From: Maratus speciosus
Lineage: Eukaryota > Arthropoda > Arachnida > Araneae > Salticidae
NCBI GenBank assembly: GCA_963932465.1
Contig: OZ010795.1
Location: forward strand, 473,670,806-473,734,805
Direction: 5' to 3'
DNA length: 64,000 nt
Position numbers and translations under genes: made by a program
Shown: positions 36,018 through 46,416 of the stretch, piece after piece
How positions within the stretch are numbered: the first letter of the stretch is position 1
How the letters are laid out: every line of letters begins with the position of its first letter
Notes under the pieces: generated by a model
What the model saw: the letters and a program-made list of their open reading frames with translations, nothing else
Database searches by the model: none
Told to the model about the DNA's origin: nothing

Positions 36018-36649
36018 ACTTTTTTTTAACATACATTTAAAAAAGACATTTAAAGAATGGCTATTTTTTTATTATTATTTCTTTCTGTGTTTATTTATTT
36101 CTTTTGCGTCTATTTGCTAATCAAATAGATGGGGAAGTGGGAGATGTTCTGATTGTTTCTTTTTTCGTCTATGCAATAGTTTTGAGTTACGTATTCCTCG
36201 AATTGTCTTCGAACTATTAGGTAGATTTCGTAAGAAATACTACCTATTACATTCTCCCCTATGTTGGAATTTCTGAAAAATTTTTGCAAATCTACGCCAA
36301 TCATGACCCGAAACCAAAACAACTCCCAGTTCAAAACTTTATATATATATCAACATACATGTGTTATGAAAGATAAGACTCAAGGGTTCAATAAACGTGA
36401 TATCTCAAGCGAGAATCGTAAAACGGGAACTGAAAATTGTGGAGCGAGATGTGGTTGTTCTATAGATTTTCAGCAATGGAGTTGGTTGGTGATCTTTAAC
36501 GCAAGGCTGAGGGAAGCTTTTGCGAGTCGTACAATGTTATTTTGAATGTTAAGCTGTATGTTTGGGGATGTATTAAATCTTTTTATACATATTCATAGTT
36601 TGAAGAGCATCAGTTTCGATTAAACAATACAGTACTCACATTTAAACCC

Positions 36650-36653
36650 ACCC

Positions 36654-36680
<27 letters not shown>
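36650..36680. repeat. (TA)n microsatellite
   Basis: About 15 TA units are present. A minus-strand frame crossing it is not a gene. Confidence 0.9.
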
Positions 36681-36684
<4 letters not shown>

Positions 36685-36880
36685 TTTTTATGGACACGAT
36701 AATTTCCATAATTCTGCACAAATTTCTTCCAAACTGATACATAAAATCAAGGGGCAGAAAATTTCGGTCAAGTTCCTTAATGGGCAAAATCGGACTAAGG
36801 GGGTAGAAATAGCGAGGTTTTTCTGCAAACAGATAAAACCCCATAACATTAGCAGGGACAACTTTATGACGTAAGTTTTA

Positions 36881-37878
36881 ATCTAACAAAAACATAGCTG
36901 TGAAAAAAGGGAGCCAAGTTCTGTAAAGACAATGGCAAGAAAAGAAGTGATATCTAAGTGGGTGCCAAGTTCAAATAAAATTCACTCAAACTTACCTACT
37001 GAAGTATTATAGCATTTTATAAATTGTTTAGAAATAAAAATTATTGATAGCATATTAATAATAAATCTAGAACTTGGCAAGTTTTTACCTACAAGTCATT
37101 TATTTTTGTTAATGACATTATTATATCTAAACTTATTATTTCATGTTTGGAAGCCTTCATTTGAGTGAGCTCCTTCCCCTTGAAGGATGGTGGGATAAAA
37201 TATATCACACCTAATTTTAACTGCAAAATGCCACATTGACACTAGAATTCAGGACTAAAAAGTTTAATTTTATTAAATACGTGAAAAGAAGCTTTTACCC
37301 ATTTTAAAATAAATTTGTTTTTAAATTCTGGTGTGATTGAATCATTTCAGCATGTCACGAATAAAAGCTCTTTGCCCCTGAAGGGTTAAAGGGGTGCAGT
37401 CTCTAGAGGGATGGCCAAGAACAAGCGTAAAGGTATCTGTCTCTTTCTCAGGCCTTTTAGTCTGTTTGCATTGAGGTTTCCGAAGGGTGGGTGCTAGAGT
37501 GATAACCAAAGACGAGCGGGAATGTATTTGTGTATTTATTGGTTTATCAAATCTTTAACATAAGTCATTTGTTTATAATAATAACTATATTAATTTTTTT
37601 ATAATGACATTGTTGTTAATATTAACATCATCATTTTATTAAGACATGAAATTGATAGGCATAGCATTTATCAAAAACTTGCCAAGTTCTAGATTTATTA
37701 TTAATATGCTATCAATAATTTTTATTTCTAAACAATTTAAAAAATGCTATAATACTTCAGTAGGTAAGTTTGAGTGAATTTTATTTGAACTTGGCACCCA
37801 CTTCGATATCACTTCTTTTCTTGCCATTGTCTTTACAGAACTTGGCTCCCTTTTTTCACAGCTATGTTTTTGTTAGAT
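36881..37878. mobile_element. Foldback element, about 1 kb, with ~210-bp arms
   Basis: ATCTAACAAAAACATAGCTG (36881 onward) pairs with CAGCTATGTTTTTGTTAGAT (ending 37878). The arms stay highly similar inward to about 37090 and 37665. The spacer contains a piggyBac-like patch (AAAATATATCACACCTAATT, CCCCTGAAGGGTTAAAG). It has no coding capacity. Confidence 0.88.
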
Positions 37879-38339
37879 ATCATTACTTTTTGTAAAGTTA
37901 CAATATATTTAGACACTTTACTTAATGCTTTTTAATGTGTTTACATGAGAATATTTTATTCACCAAGCAACATTCAATTTTAATTTAAATTTCCTACAAC
38001 AAACTATTTGGCTGTCAATTTGCGGCAGAAATCTATATTTTAATACTGCTACAGTGAATGCATGTTTTGAAACGAAATGTATTGATTCGAAATTTTTATT
38101 GTTTCTGAAACAAAAATTCCTATTAAATTCCTATATTAAATTTTCCTATTAAATTTTCCAATTAAATATCCTATAGCTGGGCCTGCTTTTTTGTACTGAA
38201 AGTGAAAAATAAAGTTATGTGCTTATGCCACACTATGTATCATTCATCCATGGGTGCGGGCAAAGAGGCAATGCATAGGAAGGACATTGCCCCTCCCTGG
38301 ATTTTCAAATTTAATTAACTAAATAATTTTTTCTCTAAT

Positions 38340-38560
38340 GATTTTGAAAATGACAAGTGGGTAAGTGTGATCCCAGATCGCACAGAGGGTGTCGTTTAAT
38401 ATTCCTTTCAAAACTCTTTATCCTTTTGAAAAATCTGTTAGTTCCACATTTCGCAACCAAGGGCGCACTCTATTCTAAACAAACCTCTATCCGAACGAAA
38501 CTCCGTTTTACATACTATCCGTAGATATATTAGTTGAGGGGATTGAGCCCATAGCACCCG
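38340..38560 (-). repeat. R1-family repeat fragment
   Basis: CCAGATCGCACAGAGGGTGT and GGGCGCACTCTATTCTAAAC are the complements of landmarks in the 10.6-11.65 kb R1 block. Another partial copy begins at about 44170. Confidence 0.65.
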
Positions 38561-38689
38561 AGATAAGTAGGCGCCCCTAGCGATAAAATGTGGAACTAAA
38601 ATATGTAAGACTATGGTGCATAATGTGAAAGAATGGTCAAAGGGGTGTCGGCAAAAGTTGGAAAAGTGCTCCCCGGGTGAAAAGAGCGG

Positions 38690-39310
38690 AGGTTAGAAAA
38701 ATTGCTTAAAATACACAAGTTAGAGCCCGGAGGAGTAAATAATGTAAGAATTTTTTAAAATTTTATGATTTGTCGTGTGGTCTGAGGTATTCAGCTATAC
38801 GTATGCAAAAAGTCATGTCTCAAACTTAATTCGGGACTCCCTTAGAAAGAATTGCTTAAAATACATATGTGGTAGCTCAAAGGCTTAAGCGTAAGACTTT
38901 TTCAAGATTTTATGATTTGTCGCCTGGTCTCAGGTGTTCTGCTATAAGTATGCAAAATTTCAAATCTGCAATTTAATAAGGTTCTCAGTTAGAAAGAATT
39001 GCTTAAAATACGCATGTGGAAGCCCTAAGGGTTAAATGTACGACTTTTTCAAAATTTTATGATTTCTCGTTTGATGTGAGGTGTTCAGCTATAAGTATGT
39101 ACAATTTCACGCCTCCAACCTAATTACGAGCTCACTTAGAAAGGATTGTTTAAAATACAGATGTGAGACCCCCAAAGGGTTAAATTTACAACTTTTTCAA
39201 AATTTTATGATTTTTAATTTGATGTGAGGTGTTCAGCTGTAAATATGCAAAATTTCACGCCTCCAACATGTATAGTTTCTGAGAACGGGCTCTGTGACGG
39301 ACAAAATATC
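38690..39310. repeat. ~148-bp tandem repeat, four units
   Basis: Units start near 38700, 38849, 38997 and 39145 with AATTGCTTAAAATAC. Each contains TTTTATGATTT and GGTGTTCAGCTATAAGTATG. The last unit runs into CTGAGAACGGGCTCTGTGAC. A single related unit is at about 44960-45070. Confidence 0.8.
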
Positions 39311-39550
39311 TCAATTTGTTGATTTTCTGTAAGCAAGTAAACCCAGATAAACCCGAGGATAAACCCCCAAGTAAGCAGATAGGTTTACAATGGAAGTCTA
39401 TGGGAATTTGGCGAAATATTAGAGATATCGCCAAGGTGGAGTCATTTTTGGCGACTAATTTTGGTCGCCAAATGTGGCGATGTATCGCCATGTTGGCGAG
39501 AAACTTGGCGGTATTTGGCGACAGAACAGCGTCCCCACCTACGGCAATTT
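39300..39550. repeat. GGCGA-rich repeat shared with Helitron G
   Basis: AAAATATCTCAATTTGTTGA through AATGGAAGTCTATGGGAATT and repeated TTGGCGA/TCGCCA motifs match 62730-62945 inside Helitron G. Frames on both strands here (78 codons each) come from this repeat. Confidence 0.75.
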
Positions 39551-39719
39551 AAAATTTCGCCTAATAGACGCAATGGTAAAGTAAAAATGGGCACCCCCAG
39601 GTGGGTAATTCATCGATTTTCACAATTTTTTTATTTTTTTCCTTAGTTTTATAGTGTAAACGAACTTCGCACCAAATTTGAAGTCTGTAGCTGCAGTAGA
39701 TATACGAGATCTTTTTGAT

Positions 39720-39748
39720 GAGTGAGTCAGTCAGTCAGTCAGTCAGTG
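39720..39748. repeat. (CAGT)n microsatellite
   Basis: This is a short GTCAGTCAGTCAGTCAGT run inside a probable mobile-element tail. The segment ends at about 39997 with a GACACAC...GTGTGTC hairpin and CTAG. Confidence 0.8.
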
Positions 39749-40587
39749 GTAAAATTATCGATTATCAGACATTTTCAAATGTCATTATCTCGGAAACTAA
39801 TTATGCGTTATGTATAAAATTTTGGATTTTAGGTAATTAGGGTGGCCTTACAACACATTTCGTATAACAAGTACGTAGGTCTCATAGATTTTCAGTAGTA
39901 GAGCATCGAAATTTGATGAAAACAGCTGGAAATGGTTCGTGTAAATAACACACGGCTATGTCAGGCGAACTTGGCTGACACACTGCCGTGTGTCTAGATT
40001 CATTTTTTTTTCGGAACCGCATGAAACTGGAAGGTGTTGTTATACAGAAACTATGTAATTAAAAGACGTTTTCCGGTTTTTTTTTTTTGTTTTTTTTTTT
40101 TTGTAAACACAATAGAGGTTTCAGAAAATACAGTCAAAGGTGGCGTTTTGAGCCGAATTTCCCGACGAAAGCAGAAAAAAAGAGTGAACGAAGGGAGAAA
40201 AACACATTGTGATAGGCCTGCCAATTTTATTCTTTTACGTTTAAAAATGTGTACGTCTTTGTGTCAGAAAGTTTCAGGCATGTTGAGCAGTGCAGTTGAG
40301 AACAGCTTTAACATGATTCTGATAAAATCAGCTCATACAGAAAAATGAAATTAAAAACTCGTCAAAAGTGGCCAGATAAAATTGTTAAACTGGGTTTATT
40401 TCTAATCTTGATTTAGTTTTTGTTGGTGAAATTAGTACTTAACTGCGAAATCTACCTCAGCCTGTAGGCCGAGCCAGAGAAATTTTTTTTTTTTTTTTGG
40501 TGGAGGGGGGGGGGGGGGGCAAACATTTTGAAATTATGTTACTCGTATTAAAAAATACGGAACTTTTCGATTAGCCGGGCGCCAGTG

Positions 40588-40707
40588 TTATATATACATA
40601 TTTATATACATACATATATGTAAATATACATACATATACACATATTGTATGTATACACACATATATATATGTAAATATATATGTATATATACATATACAT
40701 GTATGTA
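40588..40707. repeat. TA/CATA-rich simple sequence
   Basis: Irregular ATACATAC and ATATATGTA units are partly palindromic. Confidence 0.85.
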
Positions 40708-40719
40708 ATGAGTTAAATA

Positions 40720-41460
40720 TCGGGAGCGTTCCCCGGACTTGTATAGCGTAGTCGCAGCCGTTTACTTTCCGGCATGTGTCCGTACAGCCGTCTTTAATAT
40801 GTAAAGACGGCAGGAGTTGACAGAACTAGTGGATTAAATAACTGGGACTCGGGAACCGCTTGGTGGACCGAACTCTTTTATTTAGCCGCTCATCTTGCAG
40901 TCTGAGTCGCGAGTTCGGCCGGGGGCCCCTCGAGCCACGTACGATGATTTTCAGGAGCTACATTGTCATACGTTTGACAGGCTTCTCAAATCTGCAAGAT
41001 CCGTCGTTTTTGGCGCGAGTTTTAGCTAATATCTTGGGGTTTAACATATTTTCCAGCAGAGGGCACAGTTGTAAAATTGGGAGGAACATTTCTTTAATTG
41101 GCTGATTAGCTTTTGATTGATTGTCCGGGATCAGATGCCAAAGTTAGGCTTGGCTCGCCCGGGGATGAGCTAACCACAACTGAATGAGAATATTCCGAAC
41201 GTCAGCAAGTTTACTCTTAAAGATCGTCGGAAAATGATATCTGAAAGTAATAAGATGTATTGCTGGGAAACAAAGTTACAAGGGGTAAAACTGGTTTTAG
41301 AAGGAGATTTAAAGTTAAGAGAAAGAAACTTCGGATTTTAATTTAAATTTTTGAAATTTTAAAGGGTTTTTATCCTTTCATATCCCCCCCTCCAAGAAGA
41401 GGTCCACCAGATTCGCCTGCAAATCTAGGGGGACTCACCCCGGAAAATGGTGACTACAAA
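40720..41460. other. GC-richer unclassified block, possibly LTR-like
   Basis: CCCCGGACTTGTATAGCG, GAGTTCGGCCGGGGGCCCCT and a later CATATCCCCCCCTCCAAGAA patch make this the most GC-rich non-exonic part of the window. An 81-codon frame at 40860-41105 shows no recognisable domain. A solo LTR is one reading, but I could not define matching ends or a target duplication. Confidence 0.25.
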
Positions 41461-42148
41461 ATTAGATAAGAAAGAATTTAATTGTGCAACGCTACAGATT
41501 ACGGTTAATGTTAAAGTTAAAGTTAAATCTAAAGTAAAATTTAAAGTAAATAGAATGTTAAAGTAAGTTTTCTAAGACGTGAGGGCTGAATTTTGCTGCT
41601 GGAAAACAATTAAAATTTAAAATTTGAGTTGTAAACTTTAAGGGAAAAAATTAAGATTTTAAATTTTTATGTAAAAATATCTTAAGTTTAGGATTTGGCT
41701 CTTGGGACAACCTGACCAAACTTTACATAATACTTGAAAGATTTAATGACATAAAATATAAGAATACCATAAAATATAAAGAAAAGCTGAAAAAATAACA
41801 ATAATAATAATATAAAAAATATATGAGAAAACACAATAATAAAATAATATAGTTTAAGTATTGACCATAATTTTCTTGTTTCGAAGTCCTCTGGTCAAGG
41901 AGTCTGGTCAAGACCCTCAAATTGTGCTTATTTATATAATTTTATTTATTAAAAAATTATTAACGAAATTATGGATATGTTGACTTTTGTTCACACAGTT
42001 TTTGTTCACTTTTCGAGAAAATAAAATGAGTAAAGTTGTTTTTAAAATAAAAATAATAAATTTATTTGTATCGCGGACCACTTTTGTAAATGAATTTACC
42101 AATAATTATTTGAAAATCTCCAAAATATTACTAATGAGATATTTTCAG

Positions 42149-42325
42149 TGTTGCAATGCGAACCTCCTGACCTGCCTGTAAGGGGAAGCTATGGCCCTAA
42201 ACTTACTTACTACATACCAGGTGACGTTATTAATTACTATTGTGATGTCGATACTTATATTGGTGGCAACTTTTACAGAAAATGCTTGGACACGGGAGAC
42301 TGGACTGGAGATACACCAGTATGTG
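42149..42325 (+). CDS. Sushi/CCP-domain exon (phase 1-1)
   Basis: This is one complete Sushi (complement control protein) module, an extracellular disulfide-bonded domain used for protein binding in secreted or membrane proteins. The acceptor is GATATTTTCAG (ending 42148) and the donor GTAAGT starts at 42326. The exon is 177 bases, 59 codons, with one-base phase at both ends, the typical symmetric Sushi arrangement. The four cysteines sit in LQCEPP, INYYCDV, RKCLDTG and TPVCG, with the conserved W of DWTGDTPVC between Cys3 and Cys4, and a YxPGD..NYYC core. The next coding exon could be 45519 or 51466; both fit the phase. No convincing upstream exon was found, so the 5' part of the gene probably lies far upstream or outside the window. 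The gene could be any multi-Sushi protein; I give no symbol. Confidence 0.87.
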
Positions 42326-43320
42326 GTAAGTTTCAAAATTGATTTCATGGTTTATTAATCCAGTAATACGATGTAGAAAATTTACTCCTATAAAAATGTT
42401 ATTAATATTATAAGAAATAAAAGAAGTACCCTAAAGAACCAAGAGAGTAAACCCCCCATTTAGCAGACAGGAAATTTTAATGATTTTAAGAGGGGCTTAT
42501 AATTGGAACTTTTGTGAAAAGGATAGAGAAATTGGGAGGGTGGGGGTGGGGGTAAATTTGGAATTCATGAAATTTCACAGGATTTGTACAATTTTCAAAA
42601 CATAATCAGATCAAATTAACATATTTTGGTTTTAAAATTCCCTTTCATAGAAGCTAAGTAATTTACATTAATAAAAATAAAAAAGATTAATGAAACAAAT
42701 TTACATAAAATAATTAAATTAGCTATCAAAGAAATATGAACAAAAATTATAAAACTTAATCTCAATATAAAAATCAGTTAAATCTTACTGCATAAAAATC
42801 AAGGAAAACTTTAATAGTATTCTTCGAAAGGAACTTTCCTTTCAAAGTCTGGTAGCTCGCATAGCGAAGAATGCCATTCTGATACAATGATATGTAAAGA
42901 GATTAAATAAAATAAATTGCATAAGATATATTCATTTAGGAGATATGGAAACAAAAAACTTAAGGAATTTCCTAAAAAAAACCCAGAAGGATTGAAAGCG
43001 TCAGAAGATAAAACTTGAAAGGGAAGTCTTATAAATGACACTTTTTCAAAAAAGAAAAATTCACATGTAAAAGGGGGGGGCTTACTTTCGGTATTTTACG
43101 GTAGCTTTAAACGACTTCAAAAAAGGCGCTTCTGTTTTGGTCGTTATGAATGTATATATGTATGTATCTCTATTCTCATTATTCTAAAAGGATTTATCGT
43201 ATTATATTCTGCATAGCATTTTCTCAGCGACCTCATATATTTAATATATGATTGTCTACTGCGTTACAAACGTGAGCGATTAGCAATAGATTGATTTTAT
43301 AAATACGATAGAAAACACGT
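42326..43320. other. Intron/intergenic sequence 3' of the Sushi exon
   Basis: The donor GTAAGTTTC opens it. The rest is AT-rich with a GGGAGGGTGGGGGTGGGGGT patch at about 42534. The 76-codon minus-strand frame at 42811-43041 has no supporting signal. Confidence 0.5.
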
Positions 43321-43321
43321 A

Positions 43322-43684
43322 CACTGTAAAAAAAAAATCTGTAGCTCTACAGATGTAAAGTTACATGCTTACAAAACTTTTTTCTGTAACTGTATAAAAA
43401 AAGCTGCAAATCTACAAAACTAGTTTTTGTAAAGCTACAGAAATCTGTAACTTTACAAATAAATCTGCTAAAATTACAGTAATCTTACTAAAATTTTATC
43501 TCTAACCCTGGTTGCAATTACATAAAAAGTTCTAGTCATCCCAGTTTCCTAAACATTTCTTAGTAACCTTACAGATTTTTTGATTTTCGGCGCAAAAGTG
43601 AGTCTGTAACAGGATTTTTTGTTGTTTCCGTTATGTAAAAAGTTCTAGGAACCCCAGGTTCCTAGAAAAACTTTAGTAACTTTA

Positions 43685-43724
<40 letters not shown>

Positions 43725-43727
43725 GTG
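43322..43727. mobile_element. TA-flanked MITE, 406 bp
   Basis: CACTGTAAAAAAAAAA at the left and its complement TTTTTTTTTACAGTG at the right are flanked by TA (43320-43321 and 43728-43729), as in mariner-type MITEs. Internal CTGTAACTTTACA-type motifs recur in both directions. The right end has a T run of about 35 bases. Confidence 0.75.
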
Positions 43728-44013
43728 TACGAGAAATTATATTTGATTGGTCCAGAGAATTTGGGCGAAATCTTGAGCGATGGTCAGAGTGTCTTAATTT
43801 ATACAATAGTGATGACATAGAAATAAAATTTTATTGGTCGAGTGGAATTTGAAAAAGAGCTTAGCGTACCTGCTAATATTGCCAATCTAATGTTTCTTGA
43901 TTAGCCTCACTTGTTTAATAGAACTTGTGCAGGCGATTATTGCAAAGTTCTGAAACATGAGTGGCAACAGTATAGACAAAAACTTCCAATCTGTGCATAT
44001 ACCGCCACTCTTT

Positions 44014-44050
<37 letters not shown>

Positions 44051-44898
44051 CGTCAAATGTCAAAAATACGAAGATTAAATAGTCTATGGTTGTTACAAAA
44101 TACTCTGCTGTGCCAGAACGTTCTCGCTAAAATACATCAACTGGCGCTCAGTAAGTAAATTAGAAAACAAGTGGGTAAGTGTAATCGCAGATCGCACAGA
44201 GGGTTTCGTTTAATATCTCTGTTAAAACACTTTATCCTGAAATTAATAAATCAAAATTGTTTATTTATTATTATTAAATCCTTACATAAATGGCAGCACC
44301 ATTACATTTAATTTTAAGATATTTAGAAAAAATATTTTAAAAATCAAATTAAAAATATTCAAGAAAAATTATTTAAATAAAATTAATAAACCCGAATATT
44401 TTTAAATTCAACAATTTTCAAAATTTAGCTCAGGTATAAATACAATATAAAAAAATTTAAAAAATATAAATATTTAAAAAATTGTTTAAAACATATTTAA
44501 ACTGCTCAGATAATTCAGAAAAAATCAATATTAGTTGTTTGACTTTCCAAACACTCACTAGATGGCACCCTAAAAAGGATGTTTACATTTATTAAAATTC
44601 GAAATAAAAAAGAAAAATAACCTTTCAATTCCTGAATAATTCTTCTAATGATAAGATGGAAAAGTTGCCCTATTATTTGAAAAAATAGCCCGTAGATGAC
44701 AGCAGCAAACAAAAATATTAGTTCTAGATAGAAATTCCAGATTTTCTCTGTCTGAAAAAAAAAAAAGAGATTTTAAAAATTACCGCCGCGCCAAAAAATA
44801 AAATAAGCCTTTAAAATGGCCAAAAACATTAATTTTCTTTTAATTATTGCCATCTGAAAAAAAAAAGTGTAATAGTAATAAAAATCAAAATTTTAAAG

Positions 44899-44961
44899 AT
44901 CTGCCTGTTAGATTCGAACCAATCTTCTGTGTGAAAAACAAATGTTCCACTACACTATGTT
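44899..44961 (-). tRNA. tRNA-Val-like relic
   Basis: On the minus strand an A-box-like GTGTAGTGGAAC, a TTTTTCACACAGAA segment that would give a CAC anticodon, and GGTTCGAATC as T-loop/B box appear in order. The acceptor arms are poor, so this is a pseudo-tRNA or SINE head. Confidence 0.35.
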
Positions 44962-45125
44962 CAAAATTTTATGATTTTGGGTAGGACAGAGGGTGTTCAT
45001 TTCTATGTAAAAATATGATCAAATCTGTGACTTAAATAGTTTCCGAGCTCGAGGCTGTGACGGACAAACAGGCAAAGAGAGAAGCCGGACTATAAGAGTT
45101 TCGTGAGATGAACGAAACCCTATAA
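44950..45125. repeat. Single unit related to the 38.7-39.3 kb tandem repeat
   Basis: CAAAATTTTATGATTTTGGG, GGTGTTCATTTCTATG and CGAGGCTGTGACGGACAAAC parallel the last unit and tail at 39180-39310. Confidence 0.55.
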
Positions 45126-45254
45126 AGGGTCAAAATATACGTAAGATCAAGATAAGATTTTGCATTATTGCAAGCATGTCGTTTATTAAGAATGGTAACT
45201 TAAAGCCACGTTGATTTCTTTTTTGTTGTTGTGGTTTCAATATTACTTCGGGTT

Positions 45255-45306
45255 TTTATTGTTGTTGTTGGTGGTGGTGTTGTTGCTGTTGTTGTTGTTG
45301 TTGTTT
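45255..45306. repeat. (GTT)n-rich microsatellite
   Basis: Interrupted TTG/GTT units produce poly-valine or poly-threonine frames on the two strands, which are not genes. Confidence 0.9.
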
Positions 45307-45518
45307 TTCTCTTATACTTACGTATTATCCTTGGGCTGGAAGGTATATTATCCGTGATAACCCTGATAACATTAATAGAAGTTATTCTTAACAGCAACTG
45401 CTTAGTTTCTGCTTTCTTATATTTATTGAGGCCGAGACATTTTTTAGTTAACCACTTCATACAAGCTGATATTAAAACATGTAACTGATTTTACTTAATA
45501 AATAGATCACAAAAACAG

Positions 45519-45631
45519 ACATCAGCTATTGCGGCACCGGTGGTTGTGTCTTCTGTGACCGCAACATCGCACAGCCAAAGGACGAGACTCTATTACGAGA
45601 CCTCTATTACGGTTGTTACTGTGACTGGTAG
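45519..45631 (+). CDS. Candidate cysteine-rich terminal exon
   Basis: An acceptor-like AAAAACAG ends at 45518. The following frame reads ISYCGTGGCVFCDR, then NIAQPKDETLLRDLY and YGCYCDW, with a TAG stop at 45629-45631. Five cysteines fall in about 35 residues. The codons are far richer in C/G third positions than the surroundings, as expected of a selected exon. The first two bases complete a codon, so it joins in phase to the donor of the Sushi exon at 42326 (G plus AC would give Asp). A Sushi module followed by a short Cys-rich C-terminus would make sense for a secreted protein. The acceptor lacks a strong pyrimidine tract and I recognise no named family, so it may belong to another gene or be a relic. 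Confidence 0.45.
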
Positions 45632-45835
45632 CATCTCCAAACGTACGTAATGGAGCTCCTATTCTTTTCGCTTTGACTATGAGATGTTTCGACCCCGAGG
45701 CCACATTTTTTCGCGACAGCTGACGGCTGTTTTCGTGATTTATTAAATAAGATCCATTAAAAATTTGAAGATCTACTTGTATGAAATAACTAAACAATGT
45801 CAGAGCCCTTTGGACTATTACTACATTTGTATGCA
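45632..45835. other. 3' flank of the Cys-rich candidate exon
   Basis: The sequence stays relatively GC-rich to about 45730. I saw no clear AATAAA close behind the stop. The minus-strand 91-codon frame at 45522-45797 shadows the exon. Confidence 0.4.
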
Positions 45836-46416
45836 GGGAGAATCTAAACTCTTAGGCAAAACTTTAAGGGGTGATAGCACACATCAAGGCAAACAATATT
45901 AAATAGGAAACTAAGGGTCCCGAACGGCTTCCGAAGGAGATAGGCGCCATTAAAGTTTAGGGTCTAAAATTCCAAATGATTATAAAAAACGGAAAAATTA
46001 GTCGATTCGTTTACAGTTTTCGCTAAAACTATTCTTTATGTCAGTATTTTCTTGAAAATAAATTTTAAAGATAAAGTTCTAAAAATTTCGATAGAGGGCG
46101 CTTTAGACTTTGGAATAACGAACAACTATTTTTTACCGTTATTTTTTGTATCTCATTAAATGCTTTCAAAAGCTTAGACTTAAATTTTGAGCTCAAAATC
46201 TGAATCGTTGGGAGTGGTTAAGTAGCGCAAACTGAACTGTGTTCAGGAGTTGAAATTTTAACAGCCCCACCTGAACTCAGTTCAGTTTGCGTTACTTAAC
46301 CACTCCCAACGATTCAGATTTTGAGCTCAAAATTTAAGTCTAAGCTTTTGAAAGCATTTAATGCGATACAAAAAATAACAGTAAAAGATAGTTGTTCGTT
46401 ACTACAAAGTCTAAAG

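Noticed and set aside
36261..36545. 94-codon plus-strand frame with NCGARCGC...WSWLVIF, faintly like the start of a serine protease
   Set aside because: No catalytic His/Asp/Ser context, activation site or splice framing; the resemblance is too short.
39950..39997. Possible further Helitron 3' end (GACACAC/GTGTGTC hairpin then CTAG)
   Set aside because: The hairpin overlaps the CTAG instead of preceding it by about ten bases, and the next base is A, not T.
40860..41105. 81-codon frame in the GC-richer block
   Set aside because: No domain, and the block behaves like LTR or repeat sequence; openness follows from lower AT content.
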